From contig CM012953.1 in assembly GCA_000181795.3 (NCBI GenBank), positions 7,833,284 through 7,897,283 on the forward strand: DNA of 64,000 bases. The letters run 5' to 3'. Position numbers and translations under genes: made by a program. Below the pieces are notes generated by a model that was given only the letters and a program-made list of their open reading frames with translations, was not told where the DNA came from and made no database searches. Below are positions 16,661-30,283 of the stretch, piece by piece. Within the stretch, counting starts at the first letter, position 1. Every line of letters begins with the position of its first letter. The DNA comes from Trichinella spiralis (lineage: Eukaryota > Nematoda > Enoplea > Trichinellida > Trichinellidae).

Positions 16661-18525
16661 ATTGAAGAGAAGATATAAACAGGCATTCCAATCTCAAAAT
16701 TATTGTTTTTAGCAAACAAATTTCATAAAGATAACGACTAGCCATTTAGGGTACGGTTGTTTAAGTTTAATATGACAATAACTTATACTCTATAATGAAT
16801 CATCAGCTAGTAATTTAATCTAAAAATATTATTTCTTTTAGATTTTTTTCACATCTGCTCGATTCTAGGCAATACATTTCAGTAATTTTAAGGTTTTAAA
16901 ATAGCAATACCCCTAGTTATTCTAAACAGATCAAGTTATATCAACGTTAGAATTTTTTGTTGCATTATATTTGTAAATATAAGCTCAGAATTTCTCAGAA
17001 TCATAGAAAAAAAGCGTTGTGTGTTACAAAATTTTATCAAAAATGCAGTAATATTCTTGTTATATTCGTAAATATATGTAAGCAGATGAGGTATTTAAGT
17101 AAAATGGATTTTCTATACAAATGTAGCACACGCAATAAAGTAGATCATGTGTTTATTGGTTTAATGACAGAAAACAAATTTTATTTAGACGTTGAAACTA
17201 AATCAAATGAAAATAATATTTCCTTATTAATTAATAAAATGATATTGTACACTGAAAATGATTATACTTATGATTAACGGGATTTTCTAAATATCATCAA
17301 ATAAAGTAAACTTATCATCCATGCAATATATTTTAGGTACTTACACTTGCTTTGACAGTATTTCATGAATAAAATATGAGAATTACTTATTTACTAATTA
17401 CATCTGCAAAGCTTCAGAAACGACTTATGAATAGAGAAAAATAAAAAAAACATCAAGTACGTACTTCCTTTATTCATCTACAATAATAATAATAATAATA
17501 ACAGCTAACAAAAGGATACGTGACATTATTTTTTCCAACATAAAGCAATATTGCTTTTGTTTTTCCTTAACTTTTTTGTAAAATTCAATAAGAACTTAAC
17601 AACAGTATAATGATTCAACACATACTTTACTTTAATAAATAATCAACATTAATAAAATATAGATAAATTCTGAAAATAATTTTGTGTAATATGTGTATTT
17701 CATTTGCCTTGACAGTGAACTATCAAAGTAAAGTACTGTTATAATAGCCTCATACTAACATTAATTAATAACATCAATTACTGCTGCTGTCAATAAAATA
17801 TTTAAACTATTGATGAGTTCCACATTTTTTTGTTTACTTGAATTACTTGTTTTCTTGGAAAATTTCAAAGTTACTTTGAATAGTATTTCAAGAAAATTAA
17901 ATTCAAACAAACAAACAAAGAGAAAGAGAAACAAAAAACAACCAATGATTACTTGATAAGAAATTTCTCAAACAAAATAAGAGAATTTGATTATTTTTAA
18001 TTATTAATTAAAAAACATTTTACCATAAGACAAAACAGTCGCAGTCTTAAAATTTGAACATGAAACACTGCAAATAAAAGCATATAAACGTCGAAGTTAA
18101 TTCAATTAAAAATTTATGCAAAGTACACATAAGAGCATACAAAGTGCTTTTTTGCACCAAGACATTTATTTTATATTACTTTTATTATTTTATAATTAAT
18201 TGTTATTATTTATTCATTATTATTTATTGTTACTTTGTATTATTCGAATATTCAGTTAGGATTAGCAAATCTGAAACTTATCAAAGTATAAAAATAAAAT
18301 CTTCTGATTTGTAAAGAATAATAATGGTTTGATGTCTTAATTTAAGGGTCAATAAGTTTTAAACTTTATAAATTCACACCACATGTTTAAAGATAATAAA
18401 TTTCTTTCTATCTTAGAGCAAAATGAAAGCGCTTCATTCTCCAATATAATAAGTAAAGATAAATAAAGAAAATGGTAATAAATTCTGCTGTATTTTTTCA
18501 TAATAAATAGCAAATTCAAGAAAAT
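16661..18525. other. AT-rich spacer 3' of POU4
   Basis: Low-complexity AT-rich sequence with an (AAT)n run near 17481-17504. A 106-codon open frame at 16957-17277 starts at TTG and has no recognisable content. Probably 3' UTR or intron of POU4, or spacer. Confidence 0.5.
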
Positions 18526-18661
18526 TTAAATGTTATTTTGAGAAAAATAAAAGTAACTGGTGAAAGCTATAATAAAAACTGCTTTTTTGATACAGTAATA
18601 TGAAAAAGAAGTTAAGCAACAACGTTGGAACAGATATGAAAATAGCTGATATTTTACAAAC

Positions 18662-19719
18662 CTTTTTTGTTTTTGGCGCTGATTGCAAAACCAAACCCGA
18701 ACTACGTTTTTCTTCAGTTCCAACTTTTCTGCAATGGCTGCTATTTTTTCACCTGAAGGACGCGGTTGTACCGTAAAATATGCCTCTAATGAGCGCTTTT
18801 CCGGTGCCGCAATAGATGTTCTCTTGCGTTTTTTTTCTATGTTTGGCAATATGCCATTATTTTCTTTAAGTTTATTTTTTGCTACTGCTTCAGCTTGATC
18901 AAGCCAAGCGCTTAAGATTGGTCTCAAAGCAATCATGTTATTATGAGATAAAGTCAATGATTCAAACCGGCATATAGTCGACTGGCTGAGTGAACCTACA
19001 CCAGGAAGTTTAAGATTTGCCAGAGCTTTACCAACATCAGCCTGCGTGACACCGAGCTTTATGCGTCGCTGTTTGAAATGTTCGGCAAATGCTTCTAACT
19101 CTCTTGGATCTGTCTCCAAATCTTGCCCAATTTGCCTAGATGTTGATGGTCCGGTTCCATTTGTGGAAAATGATGCATGCTGATGATGGTTTGTTAATCC
19201 GGCAGTACTCATCTGACCAATAGCTGGGTGCTGGTACTGAACTAACTGATGATGATGTCCCATACCTGCTGCCATTGCCATTTGATGTTGATCTATCATT
19301 GTCGACATAGATGGCATTGAGCTACTTTCCAAATGAAAATCCATCGGAGCCGCCATGCCTACTTGACCATGTGAAACTGAGGGAGTAAGATGAGTGTAAG
19401 AAGAAAGCATTTCTGGCTTCAACACCGCATTTGAACCAGCTCCAGCAGCTGCCGCACGGTCTATAGTAGCGACAAATGCTGCTTCTGCTCTCACGGAAAA
19501 TATACCATCTTCAATACCACCAAAAAAATTTGGCTAAAATTTTTAAAATCAATACACAGAATAAGTTTACTTTGCTTTAAGAACTACCTGCATTGTTGCG
19601 TTGCTTATGCACTGACGTCGCATCTGCTCAGCCGCTGTTCGCGCATACTGTGTAGGTGAATAACGTCCCATGGTAATGGGTGGTGTTGGAAAAGGAGGGT
19701 ACAAGCGCTGCGTTTGCAT
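18662..19719 (-). CDS. POU class 4 homeodomain factor (UNC-86 / Acj6 / Brn-3)
   Basis: Nuclear transcription factor that sets sensory-neuron identity across animals. Two coding exons: 19588-19719 (44 codons) and 18662-19533, phase 0. The start GRYSPTQYARTAAEQMRR and the block FFGGIEDGIFS..RAEAA match the POU-IV box region of Acj6. The middle is rich in Met, His and Gln. The POU-specific domain (residues 185-259, from TDPRELEAFAEHFKQRRIKL) and the homeodomain (about 277-336, KKRKRTSIAAPEKRSLEAYF..VVRVWFCNQRQKQKR) are nearly identical to the family. An in-frame stop lies 21 bases before the chosen ATG. The frame could run on to a stop at 18526, adding about 45 odd hydrophobic residues. A donor (AAAAG/gtttgt) sits exactly where other POU4 genes leave the homeodomain, so a further short 3' exon is more likely; I could not place it. 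Confidence 0.95.
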
Positions 19720-20540
19720 TCCAAAAAGGTAAACAGTAAGTTAAGGTGCTTCCACAACGCTACCTTTTAGTTTCAGTTCGTCAGATCTGGATGACAGCAG
19801 ACTGCTTTATAACGGTCCAGCGTGCCAACTAATTATTGCACGTTCTTCATTATGCACCTGTTTTAAATCATCCTACTGTAAGTTCACGGTAATGACCATT
19901 GTCAGATGATGATTGGCCAGACGGTTGCGCAGGGCGATGTCATCACGTCAGGGACTGGTCGATCACGCGTCGCCTGTCACCATGCAATAACCATAGGCAA
20001 TTCATTGTAAAGAAGGACCTTTTTCATTCTTTTTTCCTCGATCGAAGTTTGTTTCGACAGCGAACAAGCTGGGTGGCATTATTTTAACTTCATGACGGAA
20101 GCAGATGACCAATCAACTGAATGAAATGTTCCTTATAATACATACTACATGAAGGTCAGTGCTGCAGAGGGACGTTTCCCGTTGATGACCTGATGACCGT
20201 TGGTCCTGTCGAAAGTGCGCCTTTTATTTCCGGTTAATTAGACAGCAGTGAATGAAGGTGCTTTGTCCTCTGTTCCAGTAGGTGACTAAATACAATCGTC
20301 GCTTTCACACTAACACTTGTTCATATTGGCTTTGTTTGGATTAGATCTATTCGATCTGGTGATGAAGGTGATTTTGACTTTGGTGGCTGAGAACAGAAAA
20401 TACCGAAATTGAGTTTTTGGACAAGGTCAGAACTGAGGTGGGAGGTTGAGTCCCTTGGGATACAGTCTAAATGATAACGTGGAAATGATGACCACAAATG
20501 CAGTATTTTTGCATTTATGCTACATTGATGATATTTCAAT
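19720..20540 (-). promoter_or_regulatory. Likely POU4 promoter/leader region with POU-type sites
   Basis: About 800 bases upstream of the POU4 start are richer in GC than the flanks. They hold ATTATGCA at 19849-19856 (TGCATAAT on the minus strand, the core of the Brn-3 consensus GCATAATTAAT), an AATTATTGCA at 19831-19840, and ATGCAAT near 19983. UNC-86 and Brn-3a are known to bind their own control regions, so autoregulation is a reasonable inference. No start site can be pinned by eye. Confidence 0.4.
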
Positions 20541-23500
20541 TAAACAAATTTACCACTGGACAAATAAAAATGAAAAAAATATTGAAAAAGTTATTCGATA
20601 TTTTATCGTTTTGATAAAGTAGAAATTAAATGAGAAATGCGTGGAACATTAAGGAGGAAATCAAATGAACTAACAAATGAGCGTTTCCAAAATGTGAAAA
20701 TTTTCAGACCGTGCCATTTTTAAATTGGAAAGTAAAGCGCATGCCTGGAATAAAAATCAATATGCATTTTCCTGATTTAAAGTTTGACACATCAGACAAT
20801 TCATACAATAAACAGCAACTCTATACTTTAAATGAAATTTTATATTTCATTAACTGTTTTCATTCACTTTAATTCACTATTAATTTAAATTTTGAAAGTT
20901 TTACATGCACTTTTGTCTAAAGCGTTTTTTAAATTTTAATAAAATAAAAGTTTTATAAATGTTTATTAACTTCTTTAAGGAGTCATGAAATGCATTTAGT
21001 GAAGCAATAAATGTTATTAATTTCAGTGCATCTGCTTCCACTTAATTTCTTTTCATGATAGTGGAAGTATTGCACTGTAAAAATGCTATATTTAAAAACT
21101 GTTTAAGTAACTTTGCTGTTTTTATGTTATTTAAAGAGCTAAAGCTAATGAATAATAGTTTTTAGTTCAATTTTTAACAGTTATACTTTTTTAATAGTAT
21201 TCATGCTTGCAAAAAATGCTTCAGTGCACTAAGAAAAATGCAGCTGCAGAAAGCATTATTTATTTATTGTCTATCAATGGAATGTTGACATAAAATCTAC
21301 TTTTTGCTTGTTGCATTTTTGTAGCGTATTATTGTTATTCTTCAATAAGTTCATCGTAAAGGACAATAAATGAAATAAATAAATAAGTAAATAGCTTATA
21401 TATTTAAATTTATTTAAAAATTTATTAAAATAAATTAATTAAGCAAATTTTTGGGAGTTACTAATTAGATAATCATGCTAAAGTTACGCAAGTTTTGATA
21501 AGTTTCAAATCATTATTTACATGATGACTTGTATATTTATATAGTTTCATATGATTTTGGTTTGCTTTTATTTAGTGTGATCCGCTTTAAGTTTGCTAAC
21601 GTATCACATAAATTTGAAAATGTGAATTTTCAAAATTGCACACAAAAACATTCACTTAAAGCATGATATTCCAACTTTAAGTATTTAAGAAATTTCAAAA
21701 TAAAATTCAGAATTTAAAAGGATTTTAAAATTATTTTTAAATGAAAAATATCTTTTTCAGAAAAGCTATACTTCATTATATAATTTGGATTAACTCTTTA
21801 GTTTCATCATTTTGTATAAAATATTATTGCTAAACGGAAATGCAATAACTAAAGATTAAAGGGCTAAAGTTTCCAGCTTCTAAACAAATAAATATAATAT
21901 TAAACGCTTAAAACATATGCATAATTTAAAATTTAAATGCGGCATGTGATTTAAAACCAAAAATATCTGAAAATAATAATTGTTTTGAAAAAATTATGAT
22001 AATTTGTAGCTTCAGATTTTTTAAGTTTTGCAACAATCTATATTCATCAACAATTTATACTAACAAGCAAAGCTAACTGTTACTTGCATGAAAAATTTAT
22101 TGGTAGTCAGCTGCTGCAAATATTATATCACTGTCAAGCGGTTTATGTTATTGCAATCACGTTGCTTTTCATTTTGTAGATTTCTTTTTTACTCTTGCAA
22201 TTTCTTATTCATACGAACTTCTTTATGATAAAAAAGAAATGAACTATTCAAAATATATACATCAAGTTATTTGATCATTTATGAAGTGCCCTTTCGTTAT
22301 CAACACGCAAAATGGGGTATACATAATAAAAGAAAGAGAACTTCATGCTATGAAGTATAACTGAAATAAGCACTGCAGTAGTAACACTTTGAATAAAAAA
22401 CACCATTATTTTCTCAGAGGGTTATCAGTTTATTTAGCATTTCAGCAAAAGTTTTTTTTTCATTGTTGTGATTCAATGTGCAAAACTTGTAGCCTGTCGA
22501 TTTTATTTATTGGTAATTTTCATTACACAAAAAATACTTTTAAAAATATTTTACTATATTTTCAACATTCTCTCCTAAATCAAGTGCTGCTAATACTATC
22601 TTTATATAAATAATGAAATCCTACCTCATATGTATATGCACTGATTTTGTATGGAAAATTTATTTAGTATACTTTATTTATTAATGAATTTTAAAATTTA
22701 AAGCACATTTACAAATTTTAAGGTTCTACATTAAGCTCAAAGATTAAATAGCTTTTTATGTGTGTTATTTTGCAACATTCTGATTATAGAAATTTCAAAA
22801 AAATTTAATGAATTCATATTTCTTTAGCATTTGCTGACAATATAATTGAGATTGCAACAACAGCAAAATGAGAATGTATTTGACTGTGCAAGAGAAATTA
22901 ATAAAATATTCAACAGTGGCGCAATTGAAGGAAACCTATTTCAGAATATAACAATTTAAGATTTAAATTTCTAAATTATGTTAAAAAAATAAGTGAAGAG
23001 AATTTTTAAAAATTCAGTTTACAATTCATTTTTAATACATTTTTAAAACTGCTTATCAAATTGAACCAGTATTTCTGTATAAAATGTCAAAGAAAGATCA
23101 GAGTTATAAAATATTCCCGTATTAAAAATGATATATAAATAAATTAAGAAGGTATGATTATTTAAAAGAGAACAGATCAAAACAGATGCAAGAATTCCTT
23201 TCTTACTTAAAGAAAGTACTTTAAGTAACAATGCATAAAATAACAGAGTGAATAAATTAAATCCATCTATAGTGTTTTAGCCAATGACGTCTGTAATTAT
23301 CATGTGAAGATCTTGTCATATAAAAGTGTCAAAGAAGAACAGTGCAGTTTGCTTATGCGATGGATCAATAATGGAAAGAATAACAATTGCTAATTTTCAA
23401 AATATCAATTGCCATCAGATATATCATTTCTCAGATGAAGTGAAGTGAAACAATTCATCAAAAAATTTTTATAACTTAAAAGCCATTGTTAAAAAATGAT

Positions 23501-25200
23501 AAGAAATTAAATAAAAGATATTTTACATGAAACAAAATTTAGTTCAATTGAAATTGTAAATTAAATTTTATTATTAGAGGAAATTAATAAATTATTCAAA
23601 AACGCAATTATATATCTGAATGTTTAAATTTTGTAGAATCTTTTATCAATGATTTTATGAATTATGGCAGCATCAGTAATAAATTAGAAAGTAAATGTCG
23701 AATAATATTGTTATAGAATAATATTTTAGCAGTTAAAGATGTTTCCACAATAAAAGCTTAAAGAATATTCTTAAAAGCATTAAACGACTGAAACAAATGA
23801 TAAACATGCAAGATGTGAATAAAACTTAATCCACAAAAAATTACAGAATTAGCTTCTTAATAAAACAGTGCCACAACATGCATATTTTTAATGCCAATCA
23901 ATATTTCATTTTCTGAAATAGATAAATAATGCAACGATGCTGGACACGGCTGATGAATGCCGCTTTAAAATATTTAAGTAATGTAATTAAATTTTTCATT
24001 GGCACATAACTGATCAGCAAGTTTAAGCAAAGAATTTATTAATTTATGTGAAAAAGAATATACCATGAACATTTTTGGGAAAAGTAATCAATGATTTATA
24101 TTATTAAAAATTTCGACTTTATTATTTAGTTCACAGTGAAATAAAAAAGCAGATAATTTATATCAAGCAAACGATAAATCATGAATTGATTTTAAAGCAT
24201 TCATTATTTTTATATGAATAATGCAAAACTATTGTACCATTATGTGGATAGATAGTATATTTTCAAATTTTGGAGAAACTTTTGCTCTTAAAGTGAATGC
24301 ACATCACTTTTTGCATCTTCATTTATGTAACATTTGCTGTTGTTATGAATAATTAAAAGTAATCTTCATATTTTATGATGTTACAACTTTTCATCCTAAT
24401 GTAATTTTTTCAGGGATTGATGAATATTTGAAGTCTGCAAAGATATGAAGATTTATTTTTGAAACGTGAAAGTATTGTTCAATACTTTGGTTAAATACGC
24501 TGCTAACTCACATATACGATAAAAATAAATCTAAAAAATATGCTATGAAACAGTAATAAAAAATTCATTTTTCAAGCATTTATATTAATTCATTTTCTAA
24601 AGTAACAGATGCATTATCAAAAATTTTGCATTTCATCAAAACCCTTTTATTTTAACTTAGTTCAATTTCAAATAAATGCTTTTGAATTTTTATATTTAGC
24701 AGTATATATTTAATAACATATAATAACAATCAAATGGACCATTATGATTGTTTTGAATTTTACGGTTGATTGGAGACTGTGCATGAATTCATTTTTATTG
24801 ATGCCATGGAAATATTTATTTATTCAGTTTGAGGTTAAATTAAAATAATAAAACTTTATTTTATAAAAGACGCCAAATTTTCGAAATATGAATATTCAAA
24901 TAACTTGCTGTGGAAATTAAAAAATAATATTTTCTAAGGATTTCAACACTTTAGCATTTTATTAATTTTTAATAGTAATATTTAAATAATAATGTGAATT
25001 CAAATCAACTGTAAAAGCATTTTATGCAGGTTTGTTCCAAATTCATCCTTCATCCAGAATGATGCACTGTAAGTTTTGATGCAAATGAAATTCAAACTTA
25101 AGATATAGGATATTTTGTAAATTTATATATTCCTTATATCTGCTACTAATTATGATAAAAGCAACGTTTGAAATGGATTTTGACTGCAGATAATAGTTTT
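20541..25200. other. AT-rich spacer 5' of POU4
   Basis: No recognisable coding exon, RNA gene or long repeat. Short open frames (for example near 22389 and 23043) are AT-rich and look like chance. Confidence 0.55.
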
Positions 25201-26010
25201 ACAAATTTTTAGTCGCTAACTTGTACTTTTCAGCCAAACTGAAAATCAGCTTTTGTATTCAGCAACTAACGTATCAGGACCAGATAGATGATTGTTGAAT
25301 TGAAATGAAATAGATGCAAAAATTGAAAGTTGAAAGCAAACGGATATTTCCCAACAGAGTGAATATTGACTTGACATGGTATGATGAAAGTCATCAATTG
25401 AAGAAGTTACAGATAGATCAGACAACAATGCCATTCTGACTGTGTGCTGAAATAAAGGTAATTAGCAGGGCTGACTATCGATTAACAAGGTACGTTTATT
25501 TTCTGAGCAATAAAATATTTATGGTTATCCAGTTGAATGACGTGCGCGCCGTTTCGTTTCCATGCAACGTCAGAACGTTATTCTCACTGAATTACATACA
25601 GTAAGTTTATTACTCTTGAACAACAGCCAGCCTGTGAATGATTGGTTGGATATTGGTAAAATGAAAGTGCAAACAATGAGAATATGGCCGGTCACCATCG
25701 TCGCAGTGTCAAAACGCAGGCGAGCGTATTTCCGTTGAATCGTCCTCAGCTCTGCACTGCTTCGCTTATGATGCACCAATCAGATCTGCAACAGTTATTG
25801 ACTCACCAACTAACTACACTTTGCAAATTGTCCTCTGCATAGCTGGTCTTGTGCTGATGAAATTTTTATGAAACATTTGTGCTTACATAATAGTTGAACA
25901 AAAAATTTTCCAACGACAACGTTTTCACATGCTAATTATGTCCCGCTGTTGCCAAGCGATTCTACGGACAGTTAGCCAACTAACCAACCAAACGGCATGT
26001 GGATTTTATG
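25200..26010. other. GC-richer island in the POU4-geminin spacer
   Basis: An 800-base island with a CpG-rich core near 25536-25580 (tgacgtgcgcgccg, containing a TGACGT half-site). Minus-strand open frames of about 62 and 69 codons (25246-25434, 25570-25779) match nothing I know. It resembles a promoter, enhancer or non-coding first exon; a distal POU4 promoter is one possibility. Confidence 0.3.
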
Positions 26011-29000
26011 AACCATAGCAGATCGAAGCAATTAATGTGATCATGTTAAAAATAAAAATAACAATTTTCTACCAATTTAACATGCTCCGGTCATCAAATA
26101 TTTAAATCTTTACAAGAAAAATTATAATTGCTCCATCTCAAATTTATCACCTTAAATTCTGCATGTTGAATGTAAACCATCCCCTTGGCTTGCAGGTTTC
26201 GCTATGAAAGAAACAGGAAATGTCAAGAAATCTTTTGAATTTACAATAATACTTTTCATCTAATGCAGACAGTTCTGATGAATACATTACAATATTATCC
26301 AGTCATAATTGCTTGTAAATTTTTAATCTGCTGTTATTATACTTATATAATGATGTCAAATTTACTGAATCAACGAACGACTATAGCTGATTTTCATTCT
26401 TCTTCATTCTTCTATAAATAATTAGTAATAAAAAATTGCAAACATCTGTAATGTTCGCGGTCATGGATTTTTAAAATCCCTATTAAAAAACGTTTATGAT
26501 CATTCAAATTTAATTAATAATGCTCGATGAATCCTATATTCAAATTTAATAAATAGTAACATTGAAGCACTTTTATATCAGTATTTTAAAAAATATTTTA
26601 TCATTAAACTGAAAAGGATTCTAAAAATTCTTCAATTCTGATCAAAAATTATTGATTTTTCATATATTATTAAGATTGTAAATAATAAATGGTGTTCGAA
26701 GATTTGTTTCAAATGCAATAGCAAATTCTCATTTATTGTTCATGCTTGTGAACTTTTGTTTATATGTAATAAGTGATAATATGATCACAAAATAACAATT
26801 TTTGAACAAAAACAAAAATCTCCATGTTCTAATATTTTTTAAATTTCAGAAAGGATCATTTTAATTATTTACATTTACTAATATGCATTAAACATTAATA
26901 AAAACAAAAGTAATCCAATTTTTTCTGCTACATTTTATAATATTTTTTGTTTCTGCTTCTCTTAATATTATTCTGATATTTTTTGCATGTAGAGACACTT
27001 AATTGCAATCTTTTCGACACTAAAAAGTATAAATTTAAATGTTTACGAACTTTAAGATCAATAATTAAGTTTATAATACTACTGTAAACTGACTTAAGTA
27101 TTTTTGTTTCACAAATTTTAAGTCGTTAATTTTTGTAAAATGCAAAAAAATATTTATTTATATGCTTACCATTCGATTTTGTTTAAAGTTAAGTCTCTGC
27201 TATATTTTATGTTAATTAACAAATCAAAAAATCTAGGTGTCATCATTTGCAATGCATTTAAAAAACAAATGAAATAATATACTCTAAAAAGAGTGTATTA
27301 AAAAATTTTAATGTTATCACAGAATAACATAAATTATATACAAACGTAGAAAAAATAATAACCAAAATAATTTTAATTTAGTGATTGAATAGAGCAATTC
27401 CTTATCAAATAAAAGTTTAATTGAAAAGTTTACATGTTGAGGTGGAAAAGTTTTATATTTTTTCTTCTGATACGTGATAATAGTATAAAATGTTTTGTGA
27501 AACTTTTCAAAAATCCAACTGAACAGTCAATTTTCAACAGCTATTAATTTCGCAATTGCGCTTTCAAAATATTTACACTTATGTCAATCAAAATATAATT
27601 TTATTTCAGATAATAAAACAGATTATTATGTGATTCTGTCAGAAAATTTTCACATCATCATCATATACTTAGGATCAAAGAAAAAATAATTTTAAAAAAT
27701 AGCATATAAAGTTGAACAAATGTGTTGCAGATATTATCTTTGCCCTTTAGTAAAGTGTAGTCTGAAATTTTAATATGCAAGGTAAAAAATCCGTGCAACA
27801 GCAAAGAATTTTAAATAGCAAAAAGTCCTGCCAAGGTCATTTTCGAACCAACAAAATTTACTGTCTGAATTGTATGTTTTAAAGTTTAGAATAAAAAATC
27901 TACATGAAACTACAAGTTCTGTCTTGCATAAATAATAATAAAACCATACTCTTTTAATATAAAAAAAAGGCTAAAAATTAATATCTCAGAATCACGGTGT
28001 AAACAAAGAAAGTGTTAAGCAAAAGTCTTGTTCTAAAAATTTATTTGCAAAAAAGAAATAACCCTAAAAGTACTGAAGAATGAGCGCTTATTTTAAGAAT
28101 ATTTTAAATCTGTTAAACAGCACAAATTGCTGGATGCTAAAAAAACGTGAGAACTAAGCAACATCATTTCAAATAAAAATGAATAAGCTTTCCAATAAAC
28201 CACTACTTTTGTGCGTAACATGAAACAAGACATCATCTTATTATTAGTGGCATAAATTATTTTGTTGTATTATTTGATGCAAGAATAAAAGGAAATTCGG
28301 AAATTTGTTGCGCACAAAATTATTAATCAATAAAAAATGAACAACAGAAATAATTAATAATTGAACGAGGACGTTTAATAAAATAAATATGCAATCATGC
28401 GTTCATTTGACCAAGTTCAATGTAATAAAAAGTAAAAATAGTGACAAATAATGCAAAAGTACCTCTAGCCAATAAAATGTTTATTTTGAAGAAATATTTT
28501 CAAAACTTGGCTAATTTTGGACTTAGCAAACTTTGCAGACTTGTAGAAACTTATTTCAAAACTTTATTTTCTGACAGACAATATCCATTAATTTATCAAA
28601 TATTTCACCTGACGGAACATCAAATAAATCAATAAAATATCATTTTTAATATATGTCAAAATATCTCTTACCATGAAAAGTAAAAATAAATTACATTAAA
28701 TATGAATTGAAATTAAACGTAGATCTTAAAATATTTATGTGAAATTGCTTATGTTGAATTAATATTGCAACGTATTTCAAAATTTCTCAAAGGCATAAGT
28801 AAAAAATTTTCAAAAAACATTTTAAAAAATATTAGTTCATTGGTAAATGCAATCAATTTGGATGTCAATTAAAAGTGATTTGCCAACCTTTCATTCAGTT
28901 TTAAAATATTATTTTAAAGTGAGAAAAATCTAGATGCGCAACAAAATGCAAAAATTACCAGTCCACTTCATTAATATATTTGTATACTTTTAAGTATTAC

Positions 29001-29262
29001 ATTTCACAAATATTTCATCAAAACTGCGATTCTTAAGTCCGTAATAGTATTTATCATTATACTGATCAAAAATTAACACAGTTCATAGTGACATAAATAC
29101 AAAATGCTAGTAAAAGTTCAAATTCGAAAACTAACAAAAGTTATATAAAAATGCAAAATTCAACTTAACAAAAAAGTGACATATTTTTTTCAAAAACGTC
29201 AACAACTGACAGAAATATGTCACGAAATAGTTTTGAAAAATTAACCCCCCAAGGAAAACAAT
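26011..29262. other. AT-rich spacer upstream of geminin's 3' end
   Basis: No gene-like signal seen. The right end must contain the 3' UTR of the minus-strand geminin gene. Confidence 0.5.
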
Positions 29263-29736
29263 TTACTCTTCTTCGTTCATTACTTGGTCAAGTGCTTCTT
29301 TCAACGCTTGCCCTTCTTCGGCCAAAACGCGAAGAAGACGATTCTCTTCACGAAGATATGCTAATTCTTCGCAAAACTTTTTATTCTCTTCTAGGGCTGT
29401 CTGCAAAGCTAACCGTCGATTCTCGGCCATCATCTTCCAGTAATTTTCGCTAGGTATAGGTTCAGTCAACAAAGCAACCGTTTCATCTTCCTTGCTCGAC
29501 TGAATAGCATCGGTCTCTGTGCCAACACCAATTTCAACTGTATTAACAGCCACATCTGTCATTGTGGAAACATCCACTTTATTCGGTGAGACCTTCACTC
29601 TGCTGCCACTGAAAAATCGCTTGATGCGATTTTTCGGCACTTTCCCAGGTTTCGTATTTTCGTCGACTTCCACAGCACGAGAAACACCAACAAGGTGCGT
29701 GCCTTCTGGGGATGACTGAATATAACGAAGAGCCAT
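29263..29736 (-). CDS. Geminin-family coiled-coil protein
   Basis: Geminin blocks replication licensing by binding Cdt1 and also tunes cell fate through chromatin and homeodomain proteins. The single coding exon gives 157 residues. The signature is the coiled coil at 97-153: ENYWKMMAENRRLALQTALE parallels the geminin block [20 protein letters not shown], followed by LREENRLLRVLAEEGQAL. The N-terminal half is basic then Val/Thr-rich (DVSTMTDVAVNTVEIGVGTE) with no clear destruction box. The protein ends right after the coil, whereas vertebrate geminin carries about 50 further acidic residues. Multicilin and GEMC1 share this coil, so the exact paralogue is open; geminin proper fits best. A splice acceptor (tttcttcagcag) lies 8-11 bases before the ATG, so a leader exon or trans-splice acceptor is expected upstream. 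Confidence 0.8.
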   Translation of the reverse strand: MALRYIQSSPEGTHLVGVSRAVEVDENTKPGKVPKNRIKRFFSGSRVKVSPNKVDVSTMTDVAVNTVEIGVGTETDAIQSSKEDETVALLTEPIPSENYWKMMAENRRLALQTALEENKKFCEELAYLREENRLLRVLAEEGQALKEALDQVMNEEE

Positions 29737-30283
29737 TTCAAGACCTGCTGAAGAAAATTTAATTAAGAACTACTCGCATTATTAATGCAACAATTGGATT
29801 ATTTGAAATAAAGATTAAAAACAAAATAAAATAAAATAAAATAATTAAAGCAAAGCACTGTAAAAACAAAGTTACTGAAAACTAAAAAGGAAACACAAAC
29901 AACGATCTTCAACTCCGCGCGTTACACAACAAACTGAAATTCACAATTAAAAGTTCATCATACAGTTAATGACATGCAGGTATAAAACATGTCGGTCAAT
30001 TTCATTCAAACTTACTGTAAACTAAGCTTGCAGAAACAAATAAAATTTATTTCACTGTTTATGAAAAAGTATAGTTCTGTTATTTTTTTTACTTTTTATA
30101 TTATTCATTTTGAATTTTTTCGCTTTTTGTTCATGCTTATCGTTTTTATACTTAACAAATTTTCAAATTATACTGTAGAAGCAAATTTCTGTCTCCAACG
30201 GTTGCGCGGAGAACAGACAGTACGTATTCTGACTCTCAAGATAAGTGGACTGTATTGTGCAAATAGCGACGGTTCAATTGACT

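Noticed and set aside
16957-17277. 106-codon plus-strand frame in the spacer
   Set aside because: Starts at TTG, Lys/Asn/Ile-rich, no recognisable motif; expected by chance in this much AT-rich DNA.
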